A DNA stretch of 64,000 nt from Thermomonospora echinospora (GCF_900108175.1 NZ_FNVO01000011.1:186001-250000), one strand, 5' to 3'. Positions 10,318-18,312 are shown, counted from the stretch's first letter. Numbers and translations are program-made. Notes: a model not told the origin generated them from the letters alone.

Positions 10318-10977
10318 TCAGGTCACCAGGCCTCGGCGGTAGGCGTAGACCACTGCCTGGACGCGGTCGCGCAGGTCGAGTTTGGTGAGGATGCGGGAGA
10401 CGTACGTTTTGACGGTCTCCTGGCTGAGGACGAGGGTCGCGGCGATCTCGCTGTTGGACAGGCCGTCGGCGATGAGGCGCAGCACCTCCATTTCGCGGGG
10501 GGTCAGCGCGTTGTCGGCCGGGGTGCTCTCGGCGGGGCGGATCCGCGCCGCGTATCTGCCGACGAGCTGCCGCGTCACCTCGGGGGCCAGCAGCGCGGCG
10601 CCGGCCGCGACGGTCCGGATGCCGTGCAGCAGTTGCGCCGGCGGGGCGTCCTTGAGCAGGAAGCCGCTCGCTCCCGCGCGCAGCGCCTCGTACACGTACT
10701 CGTCCAGGTTGAACGTGGTCACCACGAGCACCTTGACGGGGTCGGCGACCCCGGCGCCGGCCAGCAGGCGGGTCGCCTCGATGCCGTCGAGGACCGGCAT
10801 CCGGACGTCCATCACCACCATGTCCGGGACGAGGCGGCGGGCGAGGTCGACGGCGGCGCGGCCGTCACCGCACTCGCCCACCACCTCCAGGTCGGGCTGC
10901 GCGTCGATGATCGTCGCGAATCCGGTGCGGATCAGCGCCTGGTCGTCGGCGACCAGGACCCGGACCGGCGTGCTCAC
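10318..10977 (-). CDS. NarL/LuxR-family response regulator
   Basis: A 219-residue DNA-binding response regulator: receiver domain with acidic pocket DD (11-12), phospho-acceptor Asp57 (VVMDVRMP) and the VTTF switch region; then a LuxR-type HTH (LTPREMEVLRLIADGLSNSE) in the last 65 residues. The GTG start at 10977 overlaps the end of the sensor kinase gene by 4 bp (GTGA), so the pair is translationally coupled. It is the last gene of a three-gene operon with a histidine kinase and a CPBP protease, which are the likely signal input and possible target. Confidence 0.93.
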   Translation of the reverse strand: MSTPVRVLVADDQALIRTGFATIIDAQPDLEVVGECGDGRAAVDLARRLVPDMVVMDVRMPVLDGIEATRLLAGAGVADPVKVLVVTTFNLDEYVYEALRAGASGFLLKDAPPAQLLHGIRTVAAGAALLAPEVTRQLVGRYAARIRPAESTPADNALTPREMEVLRLIADGLSNSEIAATLVLSQETVKTYVSRILTKLDLRDRVQAVVYAYRRGLVT

Positions 10978-12128
10978 GACGGGCTCCCCGAAGGGATGCG
11001 GGCCCGTACGACGAAGCCGCCGTCCGGCCGCGGGTCCGCGGTGAAGTCGCCGCCCAGGGCGCCGACCCGGTCGCGGAGCCCGGCCAGGCCACGGCCGCTC
11101 CCGCCGGGGGAGGCGGCCGGCGAGCCGGAACCGTCGGTGCCGACCTCCACGCTGATCTCCTTGTCGCGGTAGTGCACCCGGACCACGGTACGGCTGCCGT
11201 GGGCGTACTTGAGGGCGTTCGTCAGGGACTCCTGCACGACCCGGTAGGCCACGAACTCGGCGCTGCCGGCCGACTCCGCCGGCTCGCCCGCCGCGGTGAA
11301 CTCGACCGGCTGCCCGGCCCGGCGCGTCTGCTCCACGAGCGCGGGGAGCTCGCCGACGGACGGCATCCTGGCGTCGGTTCCGTGGTCGGGGTTGAGCAGG
11401 TCGAGCAGGTGCCGTAGGTCGGTGATGGCCCGCCGGCCGGTGTCGGTGACGGCGCTCAGGGTCTCGTCGAGGCGGTCGGGGGCGGCGGTCAGGTACCGTG
11501 CCGCCTCCGCCTGGACGACCATCGCCGTGACGTGGTGGGTCACGACGTCGTGGAGCTCGCGGGCGATGCGGGTGCGTTCGGCCGCGCGGGTGGCCTCGGC
11601 GACGTGGCGGCGGCGTTCCGCCTCGGCGGCCCGGGTGGAGCGCAGCCACGCCCCGATGCCCCACGCGAGGACGGTCACCAGGTAGAACGTCACGTACCCG
11701 TCCAGGCGCTCGGGGGCGCCGAGCCGGTGGAGTGCGATCGCCAGCAGCACGTACGCCGCGGAGAGGACGGCCGCGGTGGTGTACCGGCGGCGTTCCAGGT
11801 GGGCGCCCGCGCTCACCAGTGCGATCGCCAGGGCGCTGCCCGCGAACGAGTGGTAGGCGCGGAGCTGGTCGGCGGCGAAGCCGAGCGTCACGAGGGCGAG
11901 GCAGAGGGCCGGCCAGCGCCGGCGCACGGCGAGCGGGAGGCAGGTGAGGAGGATCACCGGGACGGTCAGCGCGTCGAACGGGCGGGCCGGCAGGTCGCCG
12001 ACCTGCGTCCCGTGGGTCTGGAACGCCGGGACGAACGACGCGGCGACGAGCAGCAGCGGAAGCGGAAGATCCCGCACCGTGACGTCCAGCCGACGCCACA
12101 GGTCCGGGATCCGCCGGATGTCGATCAC
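10974..12128 (-). CDS. Sensor histidine kinase, HisKA_3 (NarL-partner) type
   Basis: A 384-residue membrane sensor kinase. Several hydrophobic segments span about residues 20-155, then a dimerisation helix carries phospho-acceptor His in RELHDVVTHH (near 192), and the C-terminal HATPase domain has the N box VVQESLTNALKYA. There is almost no extracellular domain, so it probably senses a membrane or intramembrane signal. The GTG start at 12128 overlaps the stop of the upstream protease by 4 bp, and its stop overlaps the response regulator start by 4 bp. Confidence 0.92.
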   Translation of the reverse strand: MIDIRRIPDLWRRLDVTVRDLPLPLLLVAASFVPAFQTHGTQVGDLPARPFDALTVPVILLTCLPLAVRRRWPALCLALVTLGFAADQLRAYHSFAGSALAIALVSAGAHLERRRYTTAAVLSAAYVLLAIALHRLGAPERLDGYVTFYLVTVLAWGIGAWLRSTRAAEAERRRHVAEATRAAERTRIARELHDVVTHHVTAMVVQAEAARYLTAAPDRLDETLSAVTDTGRRAITDLRHLLDLLNPDHGTDARMPSVGELPALVEQTRRAGQPVEFTAAGEPAESAGSAEFVAYRVVQESLTNALKYAHGSRTVVRVHYRDKEISVEVGTDGSGSPAASPGGSGRGLAGLRDRVGALGGDFTADPRPDGGFVVRARIPSGSPS

Positions 12129-12958
12129 TGGGCGAGCGTAGCGGTCGCGGCGGCCCGGGCGCTCCGGCGCAGGGGGACGATGGTGCCGCGGCGGCGGGCC
12201 AGCCACATGAACACGATCGTCAGGACCGCGCCGGCGCCGACCGCGTACAGGCTCGCCTCCGGGCCGAACTCGCCGCCGCTGAGCAGGACCGGACCCGAGG
12301 TCACGCCCTCGATCAGCCCTTCGGGGGCGTCCTTGCCGGAGACGGCGGTGCCGAAGATGCCGGCCCCGGCGAAGTTCCAGGCGAAGTGCAGGCCGATCGG
12401 CACCCAGAGGTTGCGGGTGGCGATGTAGGCGGCGGCGAGCATGCCGCCGGCCTCGATGGCGATGGCCAGCGAGCTCCACAGGGTGGCGTTCGGGTTGGGC
12501 AGGTGCATCAGGCCGAACACCAGGCCGGTCAGTGCCAGTGCCATCCAGGAGCCGATGCGTTCCTCGATGATCCGGAGCAGCACGCCGCGGAACATCACCT
12601 CCTCCGTCACCGCGGCGGCGGCCATGAAGCCGAGCAGCGCGACCGCGCCGGCCGTGGAGCCGGGCCCGTCGATCCGGTAGTGGCCGAGGAAGGCGATGTT
12701 CACGATGACGGCGCCGAACATCGCGAACCCGATCAGCATTCCGCGGGTGACGGCGCCGCCGGCGCCCTTCAGGGCCACCTCCGCCGGCGCGCGGTGCTCG
12801 GTCCGCCGCACCACCCAGCGGTACGCGAGCAGGGTGAGCACCGCCGCCGCGACACCGAGGACGAGCGTGAGGACCGGGTCCCACTGCACGGCGCCGACGC
12901 CCGCGCTGCCGGCGGCGGCGACCACCACGACGACCACGAGCTGCTTCAACAGTCGCAT
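12125..12958 (-). CDS. CPBP-family intramembrane metalloprotease (CAAX/bacteriocin-processing type)
   Basis: A 277-residue polytopic protein of the CPBP/ABI family. The conserved EEVMFRG (Glu-Glu-x3-Arg), FGLMHLPN and HFAWN motifs supply the catalytic glutamates and the metal-binding histidines and asparagine inside the membrane. The ATG at 12958 follows GAAGGAG. First gene of an operon in which both junctions overlap by 4 bp, leading into a histidine kinase and response regulator. Bacterial members process peptides or give bacteriocin self-immunity; the coupling here suggests the protease modulates, or is modulated by, the signalling pair. No prenylated CAAX substrate is expected. Confidence 0.88.
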   Translation of the reverse strand: MRLLKQLVVVVVVAAAGSAGVGAVQWDPVLTLVLGVAAAVLTLLAYRWVVRRTEHRAPAEVALKGAGGAVTRGMLIGFAMFGAVIVNIAFLGHYRIDGPGSTAGAVALLGFMAAAAVTEEVMFRGVLLRIIEERIGSWMALALTGLVFGLMHLPNPNATLWSSLAIAIEAGGMLAAAYIATRNLWVPIGLHFAWNFAGAGIFGTAVSGKDAPEGLIEGVTSGPVLLSGGEFGPEASLYAVGAGAVLTIVFMWLARRRGTIVPLRRSARAAATATLAQ

Positions 12959-13183
12959 GTTGACTCCTTCGGGGATTCCGCGGCCGGAGCACCGCGGCTT
13001 CGCCCGAAAAGCTACGGATTCAAGGGGTCCCAGATCTTCACCGCACGGTGGACACCTGCGGGTAGCTCGTACGGGGGACAAGCCCCACCGAGGCTGGCCT
13101 ATGGCCTTAGGAGCGGGAGGGTCTCGGGATCTTTTGGCGTATCAGCTCTGGGCCGTTCGGCCCCACGCTGTGTCCTCGGTATC

Positions 13184-13429
13184 TCACTGCTCGTCGGCCG
13201 GTGGATGCTCGGCGACGAACGAGCCGAGTCCACGCGTGGTCACGATCAGTCCTTCGTTCCGCAACAGGGCGACCGCCTTCTTGATCGTGCCGCGCGCCAA
13301 GCCGGTCTCCATCTCCAGCTCGGTCTCGGAGGGGATCGGGTCGCCAGGTTCCATGGCAGCGATACGACGGCGCAGGATGGCCGCAAGCTGCTGATACTTC
13401 GGGATCGGCCCTACCTTGATCTCCTCCAT
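13184..13429 (-). CDS. Minimal GntR-type winged-helix regulator
   Basis: An 81-residue protein that is only a GntR winged helix-turn-helix: PKYQQLAAILRRRI is the first helix and ARGTIKKAVALLRNEGLI the recognition helix. The usual effector-binding domain is absent. Its C-terminal tail ends ADEQ, as does the tail of the larger GntR at 13747, which hints at an old duplication. Such short GntR proteins in actinomycetes are often repressors tied to mobile or silent loci. The target is not known; the AT-richer palindromic stretch just upstream (about 13440-13490) could be its own operator. Confidence 0.75.
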   Translation of the reverse strand: MEEIKVGPIPKYQQLAAILRRRIAAMEPGDPIPSETELEMETGLARGTIKKAVALLRNEGLIVTTRGLGSFVAEHPPADEQ

Positions 13430-13746
13430 GGCCGCACGCTAGGCATCCATGCCGGTGCATGCATAGGCACTGCTAGCCATGCTTGGGACACGGACAATCA
13501 CGAATAAGTGCCCTGCCGGACATCGGCACGGAACACGTACTCGCTGCGCATCACGGCGTTCGCAGTTTCGATGCCTAGCCTGTCGGCGACACGCGGTGTC
13601 GCCTTGTCCCGCTCACTACGGACCGTCCGGTCGCCCATGGCACCTTGGGCCGCCATGTCCGCACGGAACGGCGAGCCGCCGCGTGCCTCGCGATACCAGG
13701 AGCGGGCCCGCCGGGTGACGGTGGGCCCTCGGTGCTCGTCGGCAAG
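13430..13746. other. Spacer between the two GntR genes
   Basis: No convincing gene. It contains an 8-bp hairpin GGCGACAC/GTGTCGCC (13585-13592/13596-13603) and, next to the small GntR start, a cluster of GCATGC and CTAGC half-palindromes. Codon-like frames on both strands are not supported by recognisable domains. Confidence 0.4.
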
Positions 13747-14163
13747 TTACTGCTCGTCCGCCGCCCGCAGCCGGGTCCGGTCTGCCGGATACACCTCGGG
13801 CTCCTGCCCTGGCCGCTTCACCACGAACACCGGCACGCCCTCGGGGATCTTCAGACGTCTCCGTTCGTCTGGGCTCGGCATCCGAGCCTCGGCCTCCTGC
13901 CCTGGCACCAGGGTGACGATCTCGGCGTCGGCGCGGGGCCGTACGACTGTTCCCCGGCGCGGCACGGTGACGACCAGGCCCTCGCCGCGCAGCACGGCCA
14001 GCGCCTGGCGGGCGGTGCTGCGGGCCACCCCGAACTCATCCACCATGTGCGGCTCAGACGGCAACAGTTGGCCGGGGGCGAGTTCGCCCGTCCGGATACG
14101 GTCGCGCAGGATGTCGGCGACCTGCTGGTAGACGGGCCTGTCGGCGGTCGGATCGACGCTCAC
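13747..14163 (-). CDS. GntR-family regulator with a short C-terminal extension
   Basis: A 138-residue regulator: GntR winged helix in the first 70 residues (PVYQQVADILRDRIRTGEL, ARSTARQALAVLRGEGL) and a ~60-residue tail ending AADEQ, too short for a full FCD or UTRA ligand-binding domain. It is divergent from the unknown gene at 14307, and the spacer holds a 26-bp inverted repeat that suits a dimeric GntR repressor. It is therefore the best local candidate for controlling the imiditide-type locus that follows. Its ligand is unknown. Confidence 0.8.
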   Translation of the reverse strand: MSVDPTADRPVYQQVADILRDRIRTGELAPGQLLPSEPHMVDEFGVARSTARQALAVLRGEGLVVTVPRRGTVVRPRADAEIVTLVPGQEAEARMPSPDERRRLKIPEGVPVFVVKRPGQEPEVYPADRTRLRAADEQ

Positions 14164-14197
14164 AGGATATGACGGTAGGTAGCGATGTGCCTACGTT

Positions 14198-14223
14198 CCC
14201 TTGTGCCTACATACGTACAAGGG
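14198..14223. promoter_or_regulatory. Candidate GntR operator
   Basis: CCCTTGT (14198-14204) pairs with ACAAGGG (14217-14223), and the dyad extends imperfectly outward to ACGTT/AACGT. It lies in the divergent spacer between the GntR gene ending at 14163 and the gene starting at 14307. Binding is inferred only from position and symmetry. Confidence 0.45.
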
Positions 14224-14306
14224 GTAACGTCGGCAAACAGACGGCCCCGGCCCGACGGTGCAAGCGTCGGGAGGTCCCGGGGCCTGGCCAGGAGGCAAGT
14301 CCTGAC

Positions 14307-14792
14307 GTGAGTATGAATCTAGCGGCACCGCCGCAATGGAAGATCCCGCATCCCCCTCCGGGGTGGCAACTCGCCCAGATCCGGGCGCAGTACCCCGATG
14401 CCCTCGCCTGGTACGGGGAGGCGTCCGGGCTTTGGCTGGCGGCACCGTCCGGCGCCGCCGAGATGATCCATGCGCACACCGCGGCGGGCCTCGCGTACCG
14501 GCTTGACGAGCACTACAGGCAGTACCTCCCCCAGTCCCCCCGTCCGGCCCCCGCGCGTCAGACCCGGCACCGCGGACCGGTCGGGGACCACAATCCCCGC
14601 CCGACCCGGATGGAGCAGCACCGTCCGGCGGGCGGGGGGTCCGGCGCGGTGGCACGGCCGGTGTCGCATCGGCCTGCGGCTCGCCGCGTCACCGCGCCAC
14701 CTCCGAGGCGGCCCCGGCACGAGACACCCCGCAGGCCCGGTCGGTTCCGGCGGGCCATGATGCGGCTCGGATTGGTGGCCGAGCAGCCATAG
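14307..14792 (+). CDS. Uncharacterised basic protein upstream of the imiditide-type locus
   Basis: A 161-residue protein that I do not recognise. Residues 1-75 look folded (WKIPHPPPGWQLAQIRAQYP, then an AWYGEASGLWLAAPSG block), resembling small actinomycete-specific proteins, while 76-161 are low-complexity, Pro/Arg-rich and probably disordered. GTG 14307 is chosen because AGGAGG lies 11 nt upstream; an ATG two codons later is possible. No signal peptide or membrane helix. Placed between a divergent GntR gene and the RiPP-like pair but separated from that pair by two hairpins and a promoter, so a functional tie is uncertain. Confidence 0.6.
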   Translation: MSMNLAAPPQWKIPHPPPGWQLAQIRAQYPDALAWYGEASGLWLAAPSGAAEMIHAHTAAGLAYRLDEHYRQYLPQSPRPAPARQTRHRGPVGDHNPRPTRMEQHRPAGGGSGAVARPVSHRPAARRVTAPPPRRPRHETPRRPGRFRRAMMRLGLVAEQP

Positions 14793-14795
14793 GCC

Positions 14796-14868
14796 GGGGC
14801 GGCGGTACAGGCCCGAGCCGCCGCCCCACCCAGACGGCGGCAGCGTCCGGCGCGGGGACGCTGCCGCC
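14796..14868 (+). terminator. Tandem hairpin terminators
   Basis: Two consecutive stems follow the gene ending at 14792: a 10-bp stem (14796-14805/14818-14827) and a perfect 13-bp stem (14836-14848/14856-14868) with a 7-nt loop. They should insulate the downstream RiPP-like locus from upstream transcription. Confidence 0.8.
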
Positions 14869-14910
14869 CCCAGGGCCAGACACCGACCGTTGAGTGACAG
14901 ATGTTTGCCG

Positions 14911-14939
14911 GTGACATTCCGTGCGGCCACCCCTACAGT
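14911..14939 (+). promoter_or_regulatory. Putative promoter of the imiditide-type locus
   Basis: GTGACA (14911-14916) and TACAGT (14934-14939) are separated by 17 bp, a housekeeping-sigma-like arrangement. Transcription would start near 14946, leaving a short leader that contains GAAGGGAGAG before the precursor ATG at 14977. Confidence 0.5.
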
Positions 14940-14976
14940 GCGGCGCGAGCACCGGCCCGAGAAGGGAGAGAACACG

Positions 14977-15084
14977 ATGGGTGACAAGCACGCTGGTAAG
15001 CCGCAGGAGACCAAGCCGTTCGAGCCGAAGGACAAGCCGAGCCCGGACGGTTCCAAGGGTGGCGGCGGGAAGCGCGAGAAGTGA
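14977..15084 (+). CDS. Putative imiditide-type RiPP precursor peptide (35 aa)
   Basis: A 35-residue, extremely charged peptide: 10 Lys and 1 Arg against 3 Asp and 4 Glu, with almost no hydrophobic residues. It has three aspartates (3, 19, 24); only Asp24 is followed by glycine (SPDGSKGGGGKREK), the most aspartimide-prone context. The ATG at 14977 has GAAGGGAGAG upstream, and its stop overlaps the GTG of the PIMT-like gene (GTGA, 15081-15084). Imiditides are linear, charge-rich precursors in which a PIMT homologue methylates one Asp that then closes to an aspartimide; this pair fits that layout. There is no obvious leader/core boundary or protease gene. The modification site is an inference. 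Confidence 0.8.
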   Translation: MGDKHAGKPQETKPFEPKDKPSPDGSKGGGGKREK

Positions 15085-16223
15085 ACGGCGCCCGCGACGT
15101 GGGGGTGCTGGTCGATGCGCTGGCCGACGCGGTCGGCGCACCGGCCGAGTGGCGGGCCGCGATGCACCGCGTTCCCCGCCACCAGTTCACCCCCGATGTG
15201 GTCCTGGCCGATTCCGAGAACGGTCCCGATCGCGTGGTCGATCGGGGCGCCGACCCGGACGGCTGGTGGCAGGCGGTGTACTCGGACATCGCGCTCGTGA
15301 CGCAACTGGACCGGGGCGCCGCCGATGTGGCCGCCGGTCTGGCCGCCAGCTCCGGGGACTGCACCAGCTCTTGCAGCCAGCCGTCCATGGTGATCGCGTT
15401 CCTGCGGCAGCTCGACCCCTACGACCGCCACCGGGTGCTGGAGATCGGCACCGGCACCGGATGGACGGCCGGGCTGCTGTCGGCCCGCCTCGGTGCCGAG
15501 CACGTCACCTCGATCGAGGTGGACGAACAGATCGCCAAGACCGCGGCGGCCAACCTGCGGGACGCCGGTCTGCATCCCACGCTGGTCGTCGGGGACGGCG
15601 CGGCAGGCCGGCCGGACGCGGCACCGTTCGACCGGGTCCACGTCACCTGTGCCGTGCGGGACATCCCGTACACCTGGGTGGAGCAGACCCGGCCCGGTGG
15701 GATCATCGCCCTGCCATGGTCGCCCGGGGGAGTGGACGGCTGGCAGGTCCGCCTGCATGTCCAACGCGACGGGACCGCCCTCGGCCGCATCACCGGCACG
15801 TCCAACTACATGCTGCTGCGCGCCCAGCGCCGCAGGTCCTGGGACTGGACCGGGGACGCCGAAGAATCGGCCACGCGCCTGGACCCGCGGTCGCTGGTGT
15901 GGGACTCCTATGGTGCCGACCTGGCCCTGGCCGCGCTGCTACCCGGGGTACGGCTGTTCGAGCAGCCCGGCCCGGACGACGGGCAGCACACCGTCTGGCT
16001 CGCCGACCCCGCAACCGATTCGTGGGCGACCGCGCAGTTCACCCCGGGCGCCGACGCGTACCCCATCCGCCAGCACGGCCCCCGCCGACTGTGGGACGAG
16101 GCCGAGGACGCCTACTGGCGCTGGCAGTCCTGGGGCCGCCCGGCCCGTGACCGCTACGGGATCACGGTCACCCCGAACGGCCAGCACCTCTGGCTGGACG
16201 AACCGGCCAATCCACTCACCTGA
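15081..16223 (+). CDS. RiPP-associated protein-isoaspartate methyltransferase homologue (aspartimide-forming)
   Basis: A 380-residue SAM-dependent O-methyltransferase. The N-terminal two-thirds are a PIMT fold: TSSCSQPSMVI (substrate loop), VLEIGTGTG (119-127, SAM site), TSIEVDEQIA and the RPGGIIALPW strand. Residues about 220-380 are an extension not found in ordinary PIMT (~215 residues), including RRLWDEAEDAYWRWQSWG (from 335) and YGITVTPNGQHLWLDEP, which matches the C-terminal motif I know from RiPP-associated PIMT homologues. It should methyl-esterify one Asp of the 35-residue peptide, leading to succinimide formation. The start codon overlaps the precursor stop by 4 bp. No LanB/LanM, lasso or ATP-grasp partner is adjacent, which points to the stand-alone imiditide class. 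Confidence 0.88.
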   Translation: MNGARDVGVLVDALADAVGAPAEWRAAMHRVPRHQFTPDVVLADSENGPDRVVDRGADPDGWWQAVYSDIALVTQLDRGAADVAAGLAASSGDCTSSCSQPSMVIAFLRQLDPYDRHRVLEIGTGTGWTAGLLSARLGAEHVTSIEVDEQIAKTAAANLRDAGLHPTLVVGDGAAGRPDAAPFDRVHVTCAVRDIPYTWVEQTRPGGIIALPWSPGGVDGWQVRLHVQRDGTALGRITGTSNYMLLRAQRRRSWDWTGDAEESATRLDPRSLVWDSYGADLALAALLPGVRLFEQPGPDDGQHTVWLADPATDSWATAQFTPGADAYPIRQHGPRRLWDEAEDAYWRWQSWGRPARDRYGITVTPNGQHLWLDEPANPLT

Positions 16224-16248
16224 CAGGGCAGGCCGAGCGACGGCAGAA

Positions 16249-16285
16249 GGGGCCGCGGCACCGGGAGAGGAGGCGCCGCGGCCCC
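16249..16285. terminator. Terminator between the imiditide-type locus and the converging VanY-like gene
   Basis: GGGGCCGCGGC (16249-16259) pairs perfectly with GCCGCGGCCCC (16275-16285). It lies between two convergent genes and can serve both. Confidence 0.75.
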
Positions 16286-16307
16286 GCCCGAAGAGAAATC
16301 GGCAGGG

Positions 16308-17039
16308 CTAGCGGCCGTTGCTGCTGAAGTGTTGGTAGTCCTTGACGCCGGTCCAGTTGCCGCCCCAGCCCCAGCCGATGTCGGCGAACGCCTGGACGGT
16401 CTTGTCGCCGCGGTGGATCAGGCCGGGGACGTCGAGGGAGCGGTCCTTGTACTTCACGCAGTCCTTGTGGGAGATGGTGCCGTCGGCGGAGACGTACGGG
16501 TTCTCGCACGGGTTGATGTCGACCGCCAGGCCGTAGGCGTGCTGCGACCAGCTGCCCGAGCCGGTGGCCTGCCGGCAGTTGAACGCCGAGGTGTTGTTGG
16601 CCTCGATGGAGTCGAAGTCGCTGCCCCGGTACTTGTCGACCGGCTCCATGCGCGCAATCGGGTACTTCCGGTCGAACAGCTTGTGGAAGACGCCGGTGAG
16701 CTCCTCGGCGGCCGAGGCGTTGACGATCAGGCGGCCGTTGTGGACCTTGCCGTCCATGCCCCAGTGGTTCATGTCGATCGCCCGCAGCCCGGACACCGGC
16801 ACTGGGCAGCCCTCGCGCCAGGAGTACTTCAGGTCCGGACGCGACACCTTCTTGATGTCGGCGGTGAACCGCGGCGGGCCGGACGGGCTCGGCGGGGACG
16901 TGGCCGGGCCGGTCGCCCTGGGCGGGGACACCGGGCTCCCCGCGCCGTTGTCCCCGGAGCCGCCCCCGCCGCATCCGGCCAGGACCGCTCCCAGCATCAT
17001 CACCATCGAAACCGCGCTGATCAGGGGTTTCTTAGCCAC
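16308..17039 (-). CDS. M15-family (VanY-like) peptidase lipoprotein
   Basis: A 243-residue exported protein. The signal peptide ends with lipobox LAGC (Cys23), so it should be anchored to the outer face of the membrane. A Ser/Pro/Thr linker (24-60) leads to a C-terminal M15 peptidase domain: SQHAYGLAVDINP supplies the His and Asp zinc ligands and DYQHF the last His. Family members trim D-Ala or cross-link peptide bonds in peptidoglycan. Four cysteines in the catalytic domain could form disulfides outside the cell. The start at GTG 17039 gives a well-shaped signal peptide. Not part of an obvious operon. Confidence 0.85.
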   Translation of the reverse strand: MAKKPLISAVSMVMMLGAVLAGCGGGGSGDNGAGSPVSPPRATGPATSPPSPSGPPRFTADIKKVSRPDLKYSWREGCPVPVSGLRAIDMNHWGMDGKVHNGRLIVNASAAEELTGVFHKLFDRKYPIARMEPVDKYRGSDFDSIEANNTSAFNCRQATGSGSWSQHAYGLAVDINPCENPYVSADGTISHKDCVKYKDRSLDVPGLIHRGDKTVQAFADIGWGWGGNWTGVKDYQHFSSNGR

Positions 17040-17165
17040 CTCACCAGCATCGCACGAAAGCGGACGTGGTTCGGACCCGGCCGCGTGGATGTCCTGGCCC
17101 GACCCAGGGGTATCCGTTACGGTGCCGGGTAGATGGTCTGTCCACGCACCGGCACGGGAATCGTG

Positions 17166-17576
17166 ATGACCGACCCGCAGAACAAGGAAATCCCCACACT
17201 CGAAGACGAGCTGTTCGACCTGGCGCCGGACGGCAGGGCCGTCGGTGGACGGGCCGAGCCGATCATCCGGACGCCCTCCTCCCCGCCCTGGGAGCTGTTC
17301 GCCAAACTGGACCGGCGTGACGTCGTCCGGGGGGCGGCCGGGTTCATGACGTTCACCTTCATCGACTTCGTGATGATGTACGGACGGTTGACGGGGCACA
17401 ACCGGGCCAGCGTGCTGCCGCAGACCGTGACGCTGCTGGTGCTGGCGTTCGGGCTCGGCGGCCTGCTCGCCTGGCACGTACGAGGGGCGTGGCGGCCCTA
17501 CGGCTTCGGGATGATGCTGGGCTGGGTGGCCCTGACGCTGCTCTCCGCCGGATGGCTCACCGGCGTGATCCGCTGA
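17166..17576 (+). CDS. Small unknown membrane protein
   Basis: A ~136-residue protein with an acidic, soluble N-terminus (about 50 residues, LEDELFDLAP) and three hydrophobic segments: near 60-75, 90-110 (TLLVLAFGLGGLLAWH) and 118-136 (the C-terminus, rich in Gly, Leu and Trp). No motif that I recognise. The ATG at 17166 is preferred but the ATG at 17133 is in frame, and the spacing of upstream sequence does not decide between them. It is divergent from the VanY-like lipoprotein, so the two may share regulation. Confidence 0.6.
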   Translation: MTDPQNKEIPTLEDELFDLAPDGRAVGGRAEPIIRTPSSPPWELFAKLDRRDVVRGAAGFMTFTFIDFVMMYGRLTGHNRASVLPQTVTLLVLAFGLGGLLAWHVRGAWRPYGFGMMLGWVALTLLSAGWLTGVIR

Positions 17577-17709
17577 GCCGTACGCCGGGAGGCCGGGACG
17601 TCGGGAGGTCGGGAGGCCGGAGGGCGTTCCCAGGCCCGCCCGGGTGCTTCTCCCCGGTACTGCGGCAGGCCGATCGTTCCCGGTCTCGGCCGGGTGCGAG
17701 ACTGCCGGG

Positions 17710-18312
17710 GTGGAGGACACACTGCGGTCGATGGTCGGTGTCCGGCGGGGGCATTTCCGGCTGGAGTCCGGACACCATGGTGATCTCTGGCTGGACCTGG
17801 ACTCCCTGTTCCACCGGCCGGTGCGGCTGCGGCCCATGGTGGAGTCGCTGGCGCGGCGCATCGCCGGTCATGGGGCGGACATGGTCTGCGGGCCGCTGAG
17901 CGGGGGCGCGTTCGTCGCGCAGATGGTGGCCTTGGAATTGGACATCGAGTTCTGCCATACCGAGCGCACCGAGGCACCGCAGGGCGATGGGCTGTATTCG
18001 GCCCGTTATCGGCTGCCCCGGGGAGTTTCGGTACGCGGTCGGCGGGTGGCCGTGGTCGATGATGTGATCAACGCCGGTTCGGCGGTGCGGTCCACGCTCA
18101 CCGCCTTGCGTACGGGCCAGGCCGACCCGGTGGCGATCGGCGCGCTGCTCACGCTGGGCACACCCGCGTCGGCGCTGGCGGCCGACCAGGGGATCGCCCT
18201 GGAAGCGGTGGGCCGCCTCGACAACACGCTGTGGGAGCCGCAGGACTGCCCGCTGTGCGCCGCCGGCGAAGCCCTGCAAGACCTGGTCGTTCACGACAGC
18301 GACGCCGGTTAG
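17710..18312 (+). CDS. Phosphoribosyltransferase, orotate-PRTase-like
   Basis: A 200-residue type I phosphoribosyltransferase. The N-terminal RRGHFRLESGHHGDLWLDLD is the OMP-synthase-like hood, and VAVVDDVINAGSAVRSTL is the PRPP-binding signature. It resembles stand-alone paralogues of PyrE in actinomycetes whose substrate is unproven, and no other pyrimidine gene is nearby. The GTG at 17710 starts the homology but has only a weak ribosome binding site. A 69-bp tandem duplication covers its 3' end and stop codon. Confidence 0.78.
   Translation: MEDTLRSMVGVRRGHFRLESGHHGDLWLDLDSLFHRPVRLRPMVESLARRIAGHGADMVCGPLSGGAFVAQMVALELDIEFCHTERTEAPQGDGLYSARYRLPRGVSVRGRRVAVVDDVINAGSAVRSTLTALRTGQADPVAIGALLTLGTPASALAADQGIALEAVGRLDNTLWEPQDCPLCAAGEALQDLVVHDSDAG

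Noticed and set aside
13508-14172. Plus-strand genes opposite the 138-residue GntR regulator
   Set aside because: The minus-strand GntR domain is clear, and the plus-strand frames have no domain or ribosome binding site.
14977-16223. FxLD lanthipeptide or aspartimidylated graspetide/lasso peptide tailoring
   Set aside because: No lanthionine synthetase, lasso cyclase or ATP-grasp gene is adjacent, and the precursor has no Cys; the stand-alone imiditide layout fits better.
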